Shown here: one piece after another, positions 38,701 through 44,410 of the stretch
Numbering within the stretch: position 1 is the stretch's first letter
Layout of the letters: every line of letters begins with the position of its first letter
Assembly: GCF_023701485.1 (NCBI RefSeq)
Contig: NZ_JAMQBK010000078.1
Location: 57,786 to 121,785, forward strand
DNA from: Aporhodopirellula aestuarii
GTDB lineage: Bacteria > Planctomycetota > Planctomycetia > Pirellulales > Pirellulaceae
Direction of reading: 5' to 3'
DNA: 64,000 bases
Notes under the pieces: generated by a model
Database searches by the model: none
The model's input: only the letters and a program-made list of their open reading frames with translations
What the model was told of the DNA's origin: nothing
Made by a program: the position numbers and the translations under genes

Positions 38701-40590
38701 GAGTTAGTCCAAACGCTGCTGCAAGGGTTCCAGGCCGAAGGTCTTAACCTTCAAGCATCGGGTGCCTCGGGTGTCTTCCGTGTTCGCGGAACCGACGGAC
38801 CGATCTCGCTGACCGCGGAAGGCGGCGGTGCGTTAGTCACCGGCAACAGCAGCATTGGCGTATCGCTCGGTTTCGGCCTGCAAATCCCCACGACCGAAGG
38901 CGAAATCTCCGATGCGGTTCAGGACGGCCAAACCTTCACGATCGCGAACGGCCTGAGCACCCCTGTCACGTTTGAGCTCGACTTCGATGGTGAAATGCTC
39001 GACGCAAGTGCTACACCGGTCACGCTCTTTGGTGGCGGTTTCGGGGGCTCACCCGACGCACTCGCCACCGCAATTGTGACTGCCGTATCGACCGCATTCC
39101 CAACTTTGACACCGGTTAATCGCGGTGGCGGAACGATTACCCTCGGCGGCGATTCAGACTTCCGCGTCAGTACCGCAGGAACTGTGATCGAACAAGTCGG
39201 TTCGCCTGGCGACCCGGCATCCCAAGCGGTTGAAATTCGCTACAACGACGATGCCAACACCGTTGCCGAAGCGTTCGGTGACGCAGCCGTGGCCGCGGGT
39301 CTCGGCGGTAGCGACGGAACCGGTGTTCGTCAGATCGATAACCGCGTGTTGTTGAAGACCATTGCGACGCCTATCGGTGACGCCGTGGTGACCGAATTCA
39401 TCGCTGACAAAGCGGGCAACCGTCTGCAACCGGCCAGCGAACAGGTCAGCTCGCGTGTCGAGATCCTCGTCGGTGAACTTTCCGACTACGGTGACGCATC
39501 ATTGACATTCGGCGGTGGCCAAAACTACCCGACGACGATCCAGACCGGCGGACCGAGCCACACGATCGTCGACAACGACGAAGACGCGCTGTTCCTCGGA
39601 GCTTCGGTTACGGCCGACGTCAATGGATCCAACGACGACCTCGATATCGATGACGGTGTCGTCCAACTGGGAACGCTGCAGCCCGGATTCAGCAGTGACT
39701 TTGAAGTCTCTCTGAACCAACGTGCCGGAGCACCATCTCCGTCGCAAACCAGCTACCTCGACGTTTGGTTCGACTGGGACGGAGACGGCTCGTTTGAAGA
39801 AGCCGCTGGGGAAGTGCAACGCTTTACGTTCCCCGCCAACACACCATTCCTGGTCAACACGCTGACGGTCCAAGTACCGGCAATGGCCCAGCTCGGTGAC
39901 GTTCAGGCTCGATTCCGCCTCAGCTACGAAGCGGATCTCGGTCCACTCGGGGCAACTAACGCCGGTGAAGTCGAAGACTACGTGTACACGGTGGTCAACA
40001 ATCCGTTCACGGCACGAACTCAAGTCGAAGACGTCAACGACAGCGGTGCGGTCACGCCTCTTGATGCGTTGTTGATCATCAACGTGCTCAACGCCAACGG
40101 CGGTGCCATTGATCTGTCGAATATCCCACCTGGACTGTCACTGCCGACATATCCCGACGTCAACGGCGATGGCATGATTTCGGCAATCGATGCCCTCCGG
40201 GTCATCAATTTCCTCAATGCCAACAACCGCCCTGGTCAGGTCCCAGGCTCCGAACCGCTCGCCGAAGCATCGACCCAGTCGGTTGCTTATTCACCCGTCG
40301 CCGACGGGGTCCTGGCAACCAACTCGACGATCATGTTCGATCCGACCGTTGTGTCGCCTACGCAAAGCGTTTCGACACCGGCGGGTGAACCGCTACCGAC
40401 CGTGGCCGACGCACCGTCGATCGAGGAATCGATCAGCGAATCGTCCAAGACGAGCGTCTTTGACTCGCCCGCGTCGATGCAGCTCGACGGTATCGTCGAC
40501 TCGCTCGCTCAAGACCTGCAGGACGTACAATCGTCGCGATCGGATGAGAGCGTCTCGGTGCTCGACGATTTTTTCGCCGAGCTGGGGTGA
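23701..40590 (+). CDS. Giant secreted modular protein: LEPR-XLL, degenerate matrixin, PPC, beta-helix, GEVED, dockerin
   Basis: 5,629 residues. The N-terminus is arginine-rich and ends in LEPRQLLAG (58-66), the LEPR-XLL motif of very large planctomycete proteins. In order I see: Ig-like/Big_5-like domains (to about 600); a matrixin-like region (about 660-850) with no zinc ligands; a PPC-like domain (875-1005); a pectate-lyase-type beta-helix region (about 1040-1290); DDTDIVHI units with IGGSLQVIGQPDFPVV; a further PPC-like segment; repeated beta modules (see the repeat entries); a GEVED domain (5261-5430); and two dockerin-type EF-hand repeats (5441-5510: DVNDSGAVTPLDALLIIN and DVNGDGMISAIDALRVIN). 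It ends in DDFFAELG. It is acidic; the only cysteine I noticed is in SPDCFG. The role is unknown: surface adhesion, matrix or glycan binding is likely. The gene is intact, with no frameshift. Confidence 0.9.
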   Translation: MTIGKPGKHSSGRSFRENLATRLGLGGNEATQRRRGKRTSSVRERRASIERRLHSQSLEPRQLLAGPELIGIQPNSGELIRGGTSIESTPLFGTDLLQTAPNELRLRFDSNSSIDVATLLNPATANDDTLLPLGLSITRAGSDSRFETATALTDFGTSVNSNVNNRVEVEFRAAAPGVSGNDTVVRITSASVAGSAAPVVIASVDPDLKTIDIRLNTNAPRAATVRDLIETLNNHPTADQVVTAFSVHGSTLTAINNRLPAGGLTLTLDGANTARATTDLGLGDATQVRFLANQSGASGRDISVKIVPTNLGSSSTPLVSVSNNVITVRINSSASAPTSVGQLVTAINNSATASNLVTASLQRGSTASLIPTTFTTVTTATPSGLALSGASDTVVSPGYVGIGDTPNEVVFRFAEPLPDDTYQIEIYGEGERALTNTAGEAFNDGVDFAVQFAINAPPQVLAVVPEPITRQSDGRLISEPNVIEVYFTSDVNDSVFNPEYYTAVFTRDTVTGGDDEAIKPFAVEALDGRTDAVRVIFNSPFSRTPDPDNPGSSIEGSVRFRIGDDTALPASPIETPVTEAQSGDSIFRNAASPISEPGPMVLTNFTGVNLTQTSAIRLTGGSIENTLGEILQFPGGTSYEGVRDIRPDDPTANDRVVPLGIWRTEGDTTPGISTIYYNFPNEWQGEDYGTQTTDLNETYSNAITEQQKERVREVASLFSEYLGIQFIEVGQDAAAAITSPAFTGEVGPVYSIGVGELSSTFDGTTARVNSEAGGVTVATRELDDLGNTFLPLLADTLPVNGNQLIVLDGQDFDQSTDDFTGGEFFRGVFLGIGQLLGYGYADHLPQPITQSTDSVLDPVQPVQDEVPATTAELLQPNESSFPSPADIVNGQFLYRPESNDIDLYQFTLANAGTLNISTIAERLASSSTLDTMLRLYKIEGGVPIEIAANDDYFSNDSMIEIEVEKGTYVVGVSASGNDQYDPIIAGTGIGGVSEGDYEVAMTFTPTTTAASAISDGLNVLDGDADGEAGGLFQYWFEPNDANNTVYVDNSGTTSGTGILGSLTNPYRTLAQAFSGVESRRSTANPVEVIRVVSDGTYKIGRTQLGSALSNGELTTIDVPKDVNLILDAGVRFEMSGSRIGIGSTSASVDRSGSSIQILGTPDNPVELVGFGTNPQKGTWGGIEIRGDIDFADDSRTNMEENGVFLNHIQYADIRNAGGPVRVDGATRTVSAIELAESRATIINSMITQSGDAAIAATPNTFAETRFDESRFQNEIAAGAGLSDYFTSDFVRIGPHIRGNTITDNTYNGLLIRINTPSGGSTETLDLNARFDDTDIVHILIENLLIEGNPGGPVSLSESPSLLLTQATARVNTPTIDFGDIPQGQYAYRMTYVTRDGFESTASDASLTVTLSATGAIALSNLPTVASGAEYTGRRLYRAPVTGTDANGQPIYGEFTRVGRLNTSDTSFTDTIAIGLTALDPDRVGPASLALSGRLDPGLTIDPGTIVKLNDARIEVTFGSRLFAEGTDTAPVVLTSLNDRRYGTGGTFNTNGLAQDSTPGALSAGEAGDWAGIYAAFGADISIDHAVIAGGGGVSRVEGGFASFNVIEAHQSDLRIANTRFENNDDGRSFVNDSSNSNNNPDDPLESRVGRVNNASGTIFVRGSQPVIIGNTFIDGNGPTMTFDVNSFTWQEQTDYGRSTGAIDAMELRGNSGPLIKGNLIDNNSNSLAGLEVRGGTVATEVVWDDTDIVHIVRDTIEIPNQHIYGGLRIESDARASLVVKFDTLGDIPEQTVFISASNTATEPADLPVPGDAAFVSLGSLDEPGEFQSVTPADATDIDFGIELGDDYVELTILETVSAQITDNTFNGIQISPEFDLGAFDNATLNIGGTTLSGFNNSRLIVIDGVMFLNLAGLTFQPNDVVRINTGTIFPESDVPFQEDALLRRQAGIVVGGNTYTAEDELIGIADRIGGSLQVIGQPDFPVVMTSLADDSVGAGFTPSGLANLNTDGADNSPTAGGWDGIVIREAASDSNASITSENEPSNVGLSDTNAVASRAQFLGEIAPDSASGDESRRLGLIVDGELSSSSDVDVYSFVAEAGTQVWLDIDRTNLSVDTVIELVNANGQTLVLSDDAMAEAALIEELLSLDAADPTTAARREELRTLISARTGRGNQALDIDSIFGLATGQIDASAGLAAFQDNYSINSRDAGLRVILPGSVGQRTLYHVRVRSALSTSSKGNLTSDGKSPMVVGDTSNVADNEESLLNQTGGLRAGLTKGSYQLQIRIQESDVTPGTQIRYSDVMYADNGVQIIGGPLHSPLAGEDFETASDNGTFGNAQRLGLYDTQFTGDPALDPAAVVQPDGSILISRDSGTIDRVDVQLNNGAGPLSSDRLAKNISGFIDDINDVDWFEFEIEYQQLTRDDAEMYLATVFDIDYADGASRADLSLYVFDAAGNLVLIGGDSNIADDLNSSGSANTSDLSRGSYGTADPYIGSAELPEGTYYVAISNKFQAPAQLDQFTTRNPTNPLIRLEPIDSTRRIAEEGFENLGLPSDYTQVAEGPVVPVLFDNNSIIDHTLDDVFLYVNSGTQLFLVNPFTGARYATLGGFGTTIRDVAFTANGELFGYTVPQQLDDANYFYARIDTANATLTLLENTGIATSHDQEIETDAVQVLDQDSDDGLIVEAITIRDRFGSETGYFVADRPQVRQGLTPSATFNRQGYTTNILYAFDEETGEATGPDFNLTLANAGAGTDIREVGQIDTSEDPDDGQPDQANVLGISSATAVNSAGVAVPQLFDGDNFTLTNGTQFVTFELNQGYTLISSSPATIPNGTTLSVSLPGRTPVTFELTNAPDPTTPGNIVVNIDRTASNTVFIEQLAAAIRAQTPSIPVSFKGTQLAFPTATAVTLTPPNANPVTGISLSGSNLVQTGNVAVTLLPTDSAETIANRIVQAIATQNASGALPTVIGTSLGRAVQITGVVVSANSAAGNLRLGGFANGGSITGIELVGNNLYAVSDAGGLYVVPSGRLGVNGSAGSNANVGQYISSSTDLIGINFSGLRAGPNSLRDAEGRQILFGITSNGDIHAFNLDGELQAVFAGGRTSISTGIGNAQGLDFATLDYNLWHVTDARDSDDGHGINEAFHGARPDQGNANSSLVFNYTAQAFNGNYLAGEAPVQNLNTAAENVRQDGQAVQNTYNFPGGARGTVQSNAFSLAGYSAADLPTMYFNYFLGTDGVDEDTASTNDSDLFAEDQDTLRVYVVDQFGVEHLVATNNESRRDGLFDDEFDDPFPSGIYDDSIDVDVQQLYDNTGTWRQARVPLGEFAGQSGLSLRIEFSTAGTTSTLTDEIRTVAASELIDGETLVINGETFSIDLAPVVTFSSGISLQQLYQDQTATSTFTIDGQTYLLNDGTRTVPAGVISINLLADRPIGTTLAALTAGDIARTVADTFDRQVDLNRILPTGTEIEEFYDNNPIPIGSDPDTYYAQNPDKLFTVYLNGTEFVLLDTDTQRSDLTLGFNNDLFARRQQVDVLSLFQLLSADGADITSLDDLSADDVALVIGNLIGETDFAVDYSQLVPSATILDNYYTNSDVVFIVTIDDIEFVLNDGLRTVTGTQVSVPLGTDVTQADIAGELQAIVESTFGIQTPVYTSIDQFDFSDPSDPTDPFGNPNPAGETGRNDLTYEATPIDYEGGNLVVNGRGTLGTITSTLITNRGDIDLVSIDNLVAGTTVSVSVTSDQPGVDNNVRFFDESGIELLATGGGVLAVENIADGTISVVIPSDGLYYIGISGPENSTYDPRISGTADAAQTGGYAATISIEADMNITADGASVEFGGAGLVSVGAAQVTNGAADGLSASNQNPLTGTPIVVSRSDTAAEVAVALQAALAKRFAGGDTTLIPVAGSAVRLPQLTFDDDLLGPFVSTAERYGDQFGGNYQAGASANDAEGAYIDDIIIGFAERGEMVTAATPIGAEEGFVDSGELSLTSPAESPRPTSSGSYQLEIRDASEYIASGSVLTDFPNLTDARFRAFDTNERLVSSSVSLVTNPASEILDGSTFTIAGDNNRVTFEFDILDAAGNSNGFAQNANRVLVQIAADATAEVVADTIIGRINSQQVSTVLGVSATRGNLTRINTPGSVADTRINLNGATSIRTNAIGATAFVSTTTEDLRGDTNRDRTEQGVIMIENSRFIYNEDAGVQISRDSSESVISNAPIDATPSLVTYARNFLELNTENLIPGVVIRNNTFAFNENVGIDISGLENGGFAAQNPVGFDRILNNTLIGGSIEQTANLGSQIFESTFFPHGAISFADRVLDEETVAGPDVEESFTDSEAALGSPDCFGVSTTDPENGLFTFSLGSGGSAVFAFDDNLLTGSSSNPSAVMGVGDGIDDLVIFETGIPERVRVEISRDNITYFNVGEIFGLENKIDLDAFGFGLSDRFSYVRLTDLSPSGTNNFGAGGADIDAIGAISTVPRDQYIAGQTGIQIQDNSAPTLLNNVVSNFQVGLAVAPTPTLASGLVDVSASLTVIGGTTYYRNDQASLIGGIAGIGQSAQFIDASDSVFVDAFNLIFTPQSRTPIIDSGIASLEDRASLISLRSSLGLPSSPILAPIFDANGQLRVDDPNFDTSFGVGLSGFIDRGAEERTDNEGPRFVLTSPRGQDLIFDATRNLFGRSITQGTIYDAFEIQLIDGIIPADTGYGVGVNDNTVTSENLLVTRLVVGSTRVELLEEGQDYKFSYEPSDNTIRITPIAGIWADNAVYTIEFLGTETGSADGYNAVLKAETGIDYADGEKTFIDGQILETELGIQLAVPAFALTETDLLTGLTVSAINGQTITVFDGINPEVTFEFVTDITEEVINGIVTSTGNYAIRLPSTASAQRVALLLTQAINNLSASQPNVLNIEAVYLEDDGTSTTGRLQLLGTHANSRLAYISVEEDSLVRQVNQELDVQLLPQIDIDIDGSRLTNYNETIVVFDGTREVAFEFDTDGIVAVANPDEDRVVLAVAADASLRELVQTLLQGFQAEGLNLQASGASGVFRVRGTDGPISLTAEGGGALVTGNSSIGVSLGFGLQIPTTEGEISDAVQDGQTFTIANGLSTPVTFELDFDGEMLDASATPVTLFGGGFGGSPDALATAIVTAVSTAFPTLTPVNRGGGTITLGGDSDFRVSTAGTVIEQVGSPGDPASQAVEIRYNDDANTVAEAFGDAAVAAGLGGSDGTGVRQIDNRVLLKTIATPIGDAVVTEFIADKAGNRLQPASEQVSSRVEILVGELSDYGDASLTFGGGQNYPTTIQTGGPSHTIVDNDEDALFLGASVTADVNGSNDDLDIDDGVVQLGTLQPGFSSDFEVSLNQRAGAPSPSQTSYLDVWFDWDGDGSFEEAAGEVQRFTFPANTPFLVNTLTVQVPAMAQLGDVQARFRLSYEADLGPLGATNAGEVEDYVYTVVNNPFTARTQVEDVNDSGAVTPLDALLIINVLNANGGAIDLSNIPPGLSLPTYPDVNGDGMISAIDALRVINFLNANNRPGQVPGSEPLAEASTQSVAYSPVADGVLATNSTIMFDPTVVSPTQSVSTPAGEPLPTVADAPSIEESISESSKTSVFDSPASMQLDGIVDSLAQDLQDVQSSRSDESVSVLDDFFAELG
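27688..28953 (+). repeat. Two DDTDIVHI-type units inside the giant gene
   Basis: The 18 bases ACCGATATCGTTCACATC occur identically at 27697-27714 and 28936-28953, in the same reading frame, each within DDTDIVHI. The second copy continues as a GLRIESDARASLVVKF segment that recurs in other planctomycete giant proteins as I remember them. The two copies are 1,239 bases apart. Confidence 0.7.
33730..34640 (+). repeat. Three divergent tandem units of a beta module in the giant gene
   Basis: Three consecutive segments share the order: (L/I)xxxY with a following loop, then a (T/Y)-(I/L)-(D/N)-x-x-x-(F/Y)-(V/L)-L strand, a charged turn (NDGTRTV, DTDTQRSDL, NDGLRTV), and a helix of the form (T/S)-A-x-D-(I/V)-A ending before a hydrophobic strand. 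They are too diverged to be recent duplications at DNA level, but their order and spacing agree. Confidence 0.55.
38141..39180 (+). repeat. Tandem VTFEFD modules near the end of the giant gene
   Basis: Three adjacent modules of about 80-110 residues share the pattern G-x-T-(I/F)-x-(V/I)-x-(D/N)-G, then a few residues, then (V)-x-FE(F/L)-D/V, then a helix with AINxL or a similar A-x-x-(L/I) pattern, then GxxxLxG. Examples are INGQTITVFDG...VTFEFV, YNETIVVFDG...VAFEFD and QDGQTFTIANG...VTFELD. More distant members occur at about 32155-32640 (NGTTLSVSLPG...VTFEL) and 35822-36090 (DGSTFTIAGDN...VTFEFD). Confidence 0.65.
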
Positions 40591-40907
40591 ATTGGAGAGA
40601 GTTCGAATCAGACTAGGAGATAGACGACTGACGGAAGGTTGACCATTCACGTCACGAGCCCCCCATCGGGAGAGCATTTCTCTTCGAAACGGGGGTCGTG
40701 TCGCCGGACGTATCAACCGTGACCGTCGTCAAATCGATGCGTCCAGGCCCGTTCCCGGGTTCCCTGCTCCCGTTTCGGAGCTGGGACGTGCCGATTTGAG
40801 GAAACTCTTGCCGGGTTTCTCGCGTCTAACCACCTACTGGCACCGCCTGCGCGTTCCAACACGCGCAGATCGCTGGTTTCTAGTCTCCTAACTCCCCCGA
40901 TCTGCCC
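40591..40907. other. Spacer between the two dockerin genes, with a stem-loop
   Basis: 317 bases without a supported gene. An 8-bp perfect stem, CTGCGCGT (40847-40854) with ACGCGCAG (40861-40868) and loop TCCAAC, ends 39 bases before the next gene's GTG start. It lacks a U-tract and could be a weak terminator for the giant gene or an mRNA leader structure. Confidence 0.5.
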
Positions 40908-43364
40908 GTGCCGCGTCCCGATCGCAATCGAAAGCGTCCTCGTCGCCCGAAACTCGAAATTCTCGAGAATCGGCGGGTGATGGCGGCTGAATTGCCTTTC
41001 GGAGCGACGCCTCAGGATACGGCCGAATTCCTTCTTGGAACGGTCACCGTGACACCGATTTTCTTGGAATCGGATGGCTCGATCGACACCAACACTCAGA
41101 ATTGGACCGCCGGGGAAATCGACGCCGTATTGGCCAACATCACAGCAGGCGTGAACTGGTGGAAAGACGCACTGGATGAACTCGATACGGTTCATTCCCT
41201 CGAATTCATTATCGACGACACTTACGCCAAAACCCCCGTCGCGACCGGTTACGAGCCCATCGCCCGAAACAGCAACAACTACAACAAATACGTCAACGAA
41301 TTTTTAGACTTCGCTGAAATCGATGCCTCGCTGCAACTCGATGACGGCATGTTCGCGTTCAACAACGCTCAACGGGAGAAATTCGGAACCGACTGGGCAT
41401 TCTCAATTTTCATCGCCGACTCGTCGGAAGATAGCGACGGCTTTTTCCCAAGTGGCGGCTCTTTCCGAGGTGCCTTTGCGTTCGCCGGCGGGCTGTACAT
41501 GGTCTCCCCTTCGACGCGCCCCTCGAGCACCTTCGCTCACGAGATGGGGCACATTTTCTGGGCACTAGACGAGTATTCCGGCGGTGGGAACTACGCCAGC
41601 TCGCGTGGTTACTACAACACTCAGAATGAAAACGCCTGGGACAACCCAACGGAGGGATTCCAGCAAGAGGACAGCATCATGGCGGGTTACGATCGCCTCG
41701 TTGCTTCCTACGTCTCGCATACTTCGGCGGCATCGACGCTAGCCCTCGTCGGATGGCAAGATAGCGACGGGGACGGCATTTTCGACGTGCTCGACGTGCC
41801 ACTGAATCTGCAAGGCAGCGGAGGATTTAATCCCTCGACGTCCCAGTTTGAGTTTGTCGGCGAAGCCTCTGTCGCCACACTTGAGAATCTCAATCCATCC
41901 GGGCACCAGAGCGACATCACGCTCAACCGAGTCAGTCGTCTGGAGGCATCAATCGATAACGGCCCTTGGCAGGTCATCGCAGAGCCGAACTCGTACACCG
42001 CGACATTCGATCTCGACATCAGTGTCCCTTCGAATTTCACACGAATCGACTTGCGAGTCGTTGACGCCCAAACCGGCATCACGAGTGAGATACTCTCGGC
42101 AACGCCAACCACGCCGCTGCTGCCAAGCACCGCGGGCGTGTCCGGCTACGCGTTTCTTGATCTCGATCGAAACAGCGTCATGTCGGCAAACGAAGCACTC
42201 CTCAGCGGTGTGACACTCACCCTGCAAACCGCAGACGGCAATGACTTGCCGCAAGGAGATTTTTCTGCCGCCGCTGCGCCGCTGGCTACCGAACTGGGCA
42301 AGGTCGATGGGATCACGTTACAGGGCAACATCATCGCCACCACGGCCGATGTCGAAGCCCGAACGGTCGCCACATTGGACGACCAAGCCCTCTTTCATGT
42401 CTTCGACCCGCAACTTCAATTTTGGACGTCGCGGTTGGGGCAACGGGTCAGCATTCAAGCTTTGCTTGACGAACCGACCAGCTACGTCGAAGTCGATGTG
42501 GTCGGTATGGAGAGTGGTGATTTCGCCTACGCGCGAATCGAAGGCTACGACGCTGCGGGCAATCTGATTGACCGAGCGACCACCGATCTCAGTAACGACA
42601 CCGATGGCAAACTCGGATTCGCAGAGACACAAACGCTACGGTTAAGCGACCCGAACAATTTGATCGCGTCGGTTCGCATCGCCGGCCACGCTGACACGTC
42701 CGTCGCAATGACGGCGATCCGCACGGGCATTCCAGATGTTTTGACAACCGATGCGTATGGCGGCTTCTCGATCGACGATCTTCCCGCGGGCGCGTATCGC
42801 ATCACAGCGATGGCGGACAACGTGACGTACGGTTTCGATCCGATCGAAATCAATCCGGCTGCCACCGGACCGGTTCTTTTGGCGGCCACCGTCGTCAACA
42901 GCCCTCGCTATAACACGTTGGACCCGTTCGACGTGAGTGAGGACGGAACCGTCACGGCCGTCGACGCGTTGCAGATCATCAACGACCTCAACCTCAACGG
43001 CTCCCGAACGCTGACTTGGAATGAGGCGACGGGTAACAAGATCGATGTGACCAATGACGGTGTGATCACGGCACTCGATGCTCTCCGAGTGATCAATCAT
43101 CTCAACGAACGAAGCAACTTATCGGCCAACAGCGAACCGGCGACAGCGTCCCGTGACACTTCGATTGTTAGTCATCAAGCCGCGGCTTTGATGCCTCAGC
43201 AGGTTCAATCGACGAGGGTGAGTGACGCCAGCGTGGCCACGGAGACCGAGGTTGCCGGCATCGACGAGGTGCTCGCAGAACCTATCAAATGGATCAGTCG
43301 CCCCGAATCGGAACCGTTTGACACCTCAACCGGCCTCGTATTCAACGATACCGTCGAATCGTGA
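40908..43364 (+). CDS. Secreted HExxH metallopeptidase-like dockerin protein
   Basis: 818 residues from a GTG at 40908. The basic N-terminus followed by LEILENRRVMAAE (16-28) parallels the LEPR-XLL motif of the preceding giant protein and argues for this GTG start over internal ATGs. The catalytic-type motif is HEMGHIFWALDEY (His211, Glu212, His215, then Asp221-Glu222-Tyr223). It resembles M64-type IgA-peptidase motifs, but the spacing before DEY is one residue shorter. An SdrD/B-like domain follows (SGYAFLDLDRNSVMSANE). A C-terminal dockerin-like pair ends the structured part (DVSEDGTVTAVDALQIIN and DVTNDGVITALDALRVIN). It is probably exported and surface-bound; the substrate is unknown. Confidence 0.88.
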   Translation: MPRPDRNRKRPRRPKLEILENRRVMAAELPFGATPQDTAEFLLGTVTVTPIFLESDGSIDTNTQNWTAGEIDAVLANITAGVNWWKDALDELDTVHSLEFIIDDTYAKTPVATGYEPIARNSNNYNKYVNEFLDFAEIDASLQLDDGMFAFNNAQREKFGTDWAFSIFIADSSEDSDGFFPSGGSFRGAFAFAGGLYMVSPSTRPSSTFAHEMGHIFWALDEYSGGGNYASSRGYYNTQNENAWDNPTEGFQQEDSIMAGYDRLVASYVSHTSAASTLALVGWQDSDGDGIFDVLDVPLNLQGSGGFNPSTSQFEFVGEASVATLENLNPSGHQSDITLNRVSRLEASIDNGPWQVIAEPNSYTATFDLDISVPSNFTRIDLRVVDAQTGITSEILSATPTTPLLPSTAGVSGYAFLDLDRNSVMSANEALLSGVTLTLQTADGNDLPQGDFSAAAAPLATELGKVDGITLQGNIIATTADVEARTVATLDDQALFHVFDPQLQFWTSRLGQRVSIQALLDEPTSYVEVDVVGMESGDFAYARIEGYDAAGNLIDRATTDLSNDTDGKLGFAETQTLRLSDPNNLIASVRIAGHADTSVAMTAIRTGIPDVLTTDAYGGFSIDDLPAGAYRITAMADNVTYGFDPIEINPAATGPVLLAATVVNSPRYNTLDPFDVSEDGTVTAVDALQIINDLNLNGSRTLTWNEATGNKIDVTNDGVITALDALRVINHLNERSNLSANSEPATASRDTSIVSHQAAALMPQQVQSTRVSDASVATETEVAGIDEVLAEPIKWISRPESEPFDTSTGLVFNDTVES

Positions 43365-43468
43365 TTTACCGCGATCATCGATCGCAAATCTCAACACGAC
43401 GCCTTCCGTCGACATTCAGCCCGGCCGGTGATGCCGCCCCCGACCGAATCACTGCCATCGGGAATTCG

Positions 43469-44410
43469 CTACTCGAGCGTGACGTTCTCTACGATCCATT
43501 CCGGGCGAAGTAAGAAGACCAAGAGCGCCTTCTGCGCGTGCATGCGATTGCCGGCCTGGTTGATCACGTCACTCTGCGGTCCGTCGATCACGCTATCGGT
43601 AATCTCTTCACCGCGAACCGCCGGGAGGCAGTGCAGCACGCGTGCCGTGGGCGGCGCCGCCGCCATCAATTCATCGTTGAGCTGGTAATCCGCAAACGCC
43701 TTGCGGCGCACTTTCGACTCGGCTTCCTGCCCCATGCTGGTCCACACATCGGTATAGATCGCATCGGCATCTTTGACCGCCAATTTAGGATCCGTCACCT
43801 GTCGAATCTGAGATTTCGGGTAACGTTTCGCAATGCGTGTGAGCCATTCGTCGTCCAGTTCGTACCCTTCAGGGCAAGCGAGCGTGAACCGCAGTCCGAG
43901 CATTGCACATGCGAGAGCGAGCGACCGAGAAACGTTGTTGCCGTCACCGACGAAAACCAAATGCTTCCCGTCGAGGCTACCAAACGCCTCCTGAATCGTC
44001 ATCACGTCGGCGATCGCTTGGCAGGGATGTGAGAGATCCGTCAAACTGTTGATGACGGGAACGGCATCGAAGCTGGCCAGTTGCTCGACGCAATCATGAC
44101 TCTTGGCACGACACGCCACCACATCAACAAATTGGCCAAGGACTTTGGTGAAATCCGAAGGTGACTCGCGTTTGCCCCAGCCGACATCCTCGCCCAAAAA
44201 GAGGCTGTTGCCACCGAGCTGGGTCATCCCGGTTTCGAAACTCACCCGCGTCCGCAGGCTCGGTTTCTCAAACAACAGAGCCAACGTATAGCGAGCCAAG
44301 ATCGGCGGCCGCAGACCCTGACGCAAATCTCGCTTGAGATAGCATGCCGTCGTCAGAATGGTATTGAGTTCGTCCGTTGTCAGATCGAACAGCGTTAACA
44401 GATGTCTCAT
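43469..44410 (-). CDS. argF: Ornithine carbamoyltransferase
   Basis: 313 residues. It condenses ornithine and carbamoyl phosphate to citrulline in arginine synthesis. The carbamoyl-phosphate site is [13 protein letters not shown] (KPSLRTR where many enzymes have STRTR), with HPCQAIAD and the ornithine-binding [11 protein letters not shown]. The length matches the 300-335 residue family. It is last in a three-gene minus-strand operon. Its ATG overlaps the stop of the upstream argD-like gene (positions 44407-44410), which implies translational coupling. It is convergent with the dockerin gene, with a 104-base spacer. Confidence 0.95.
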   Translation of the reverse strand: MRHLLTLFDLTTDELNTILTTACYLKRDLRQGLRPPILARYTLALLFEKPSLRTRVSFETGMTQLGGNSLFLGEDVGWGKRESPSDFTKVLGQFVDVVACRAKSHDCVEQLASFDAVPVINSLTDLSHPCQAIADVMTIQEAFGSLDGKHLVFVGDGNNVSRSLALACAMLGLRFTLACPEGYELDDEWLTRIAKRYPKSQIRQVTDPKLAVKDADAIYTDVWTSMGQEAESKVRRKAFADYQLNDELMAAAPPTARVLHCLPAVRGEEITDSVIDGPQSDVINQAGNRMHAQKALLVFLLRPEWIVENVTLE

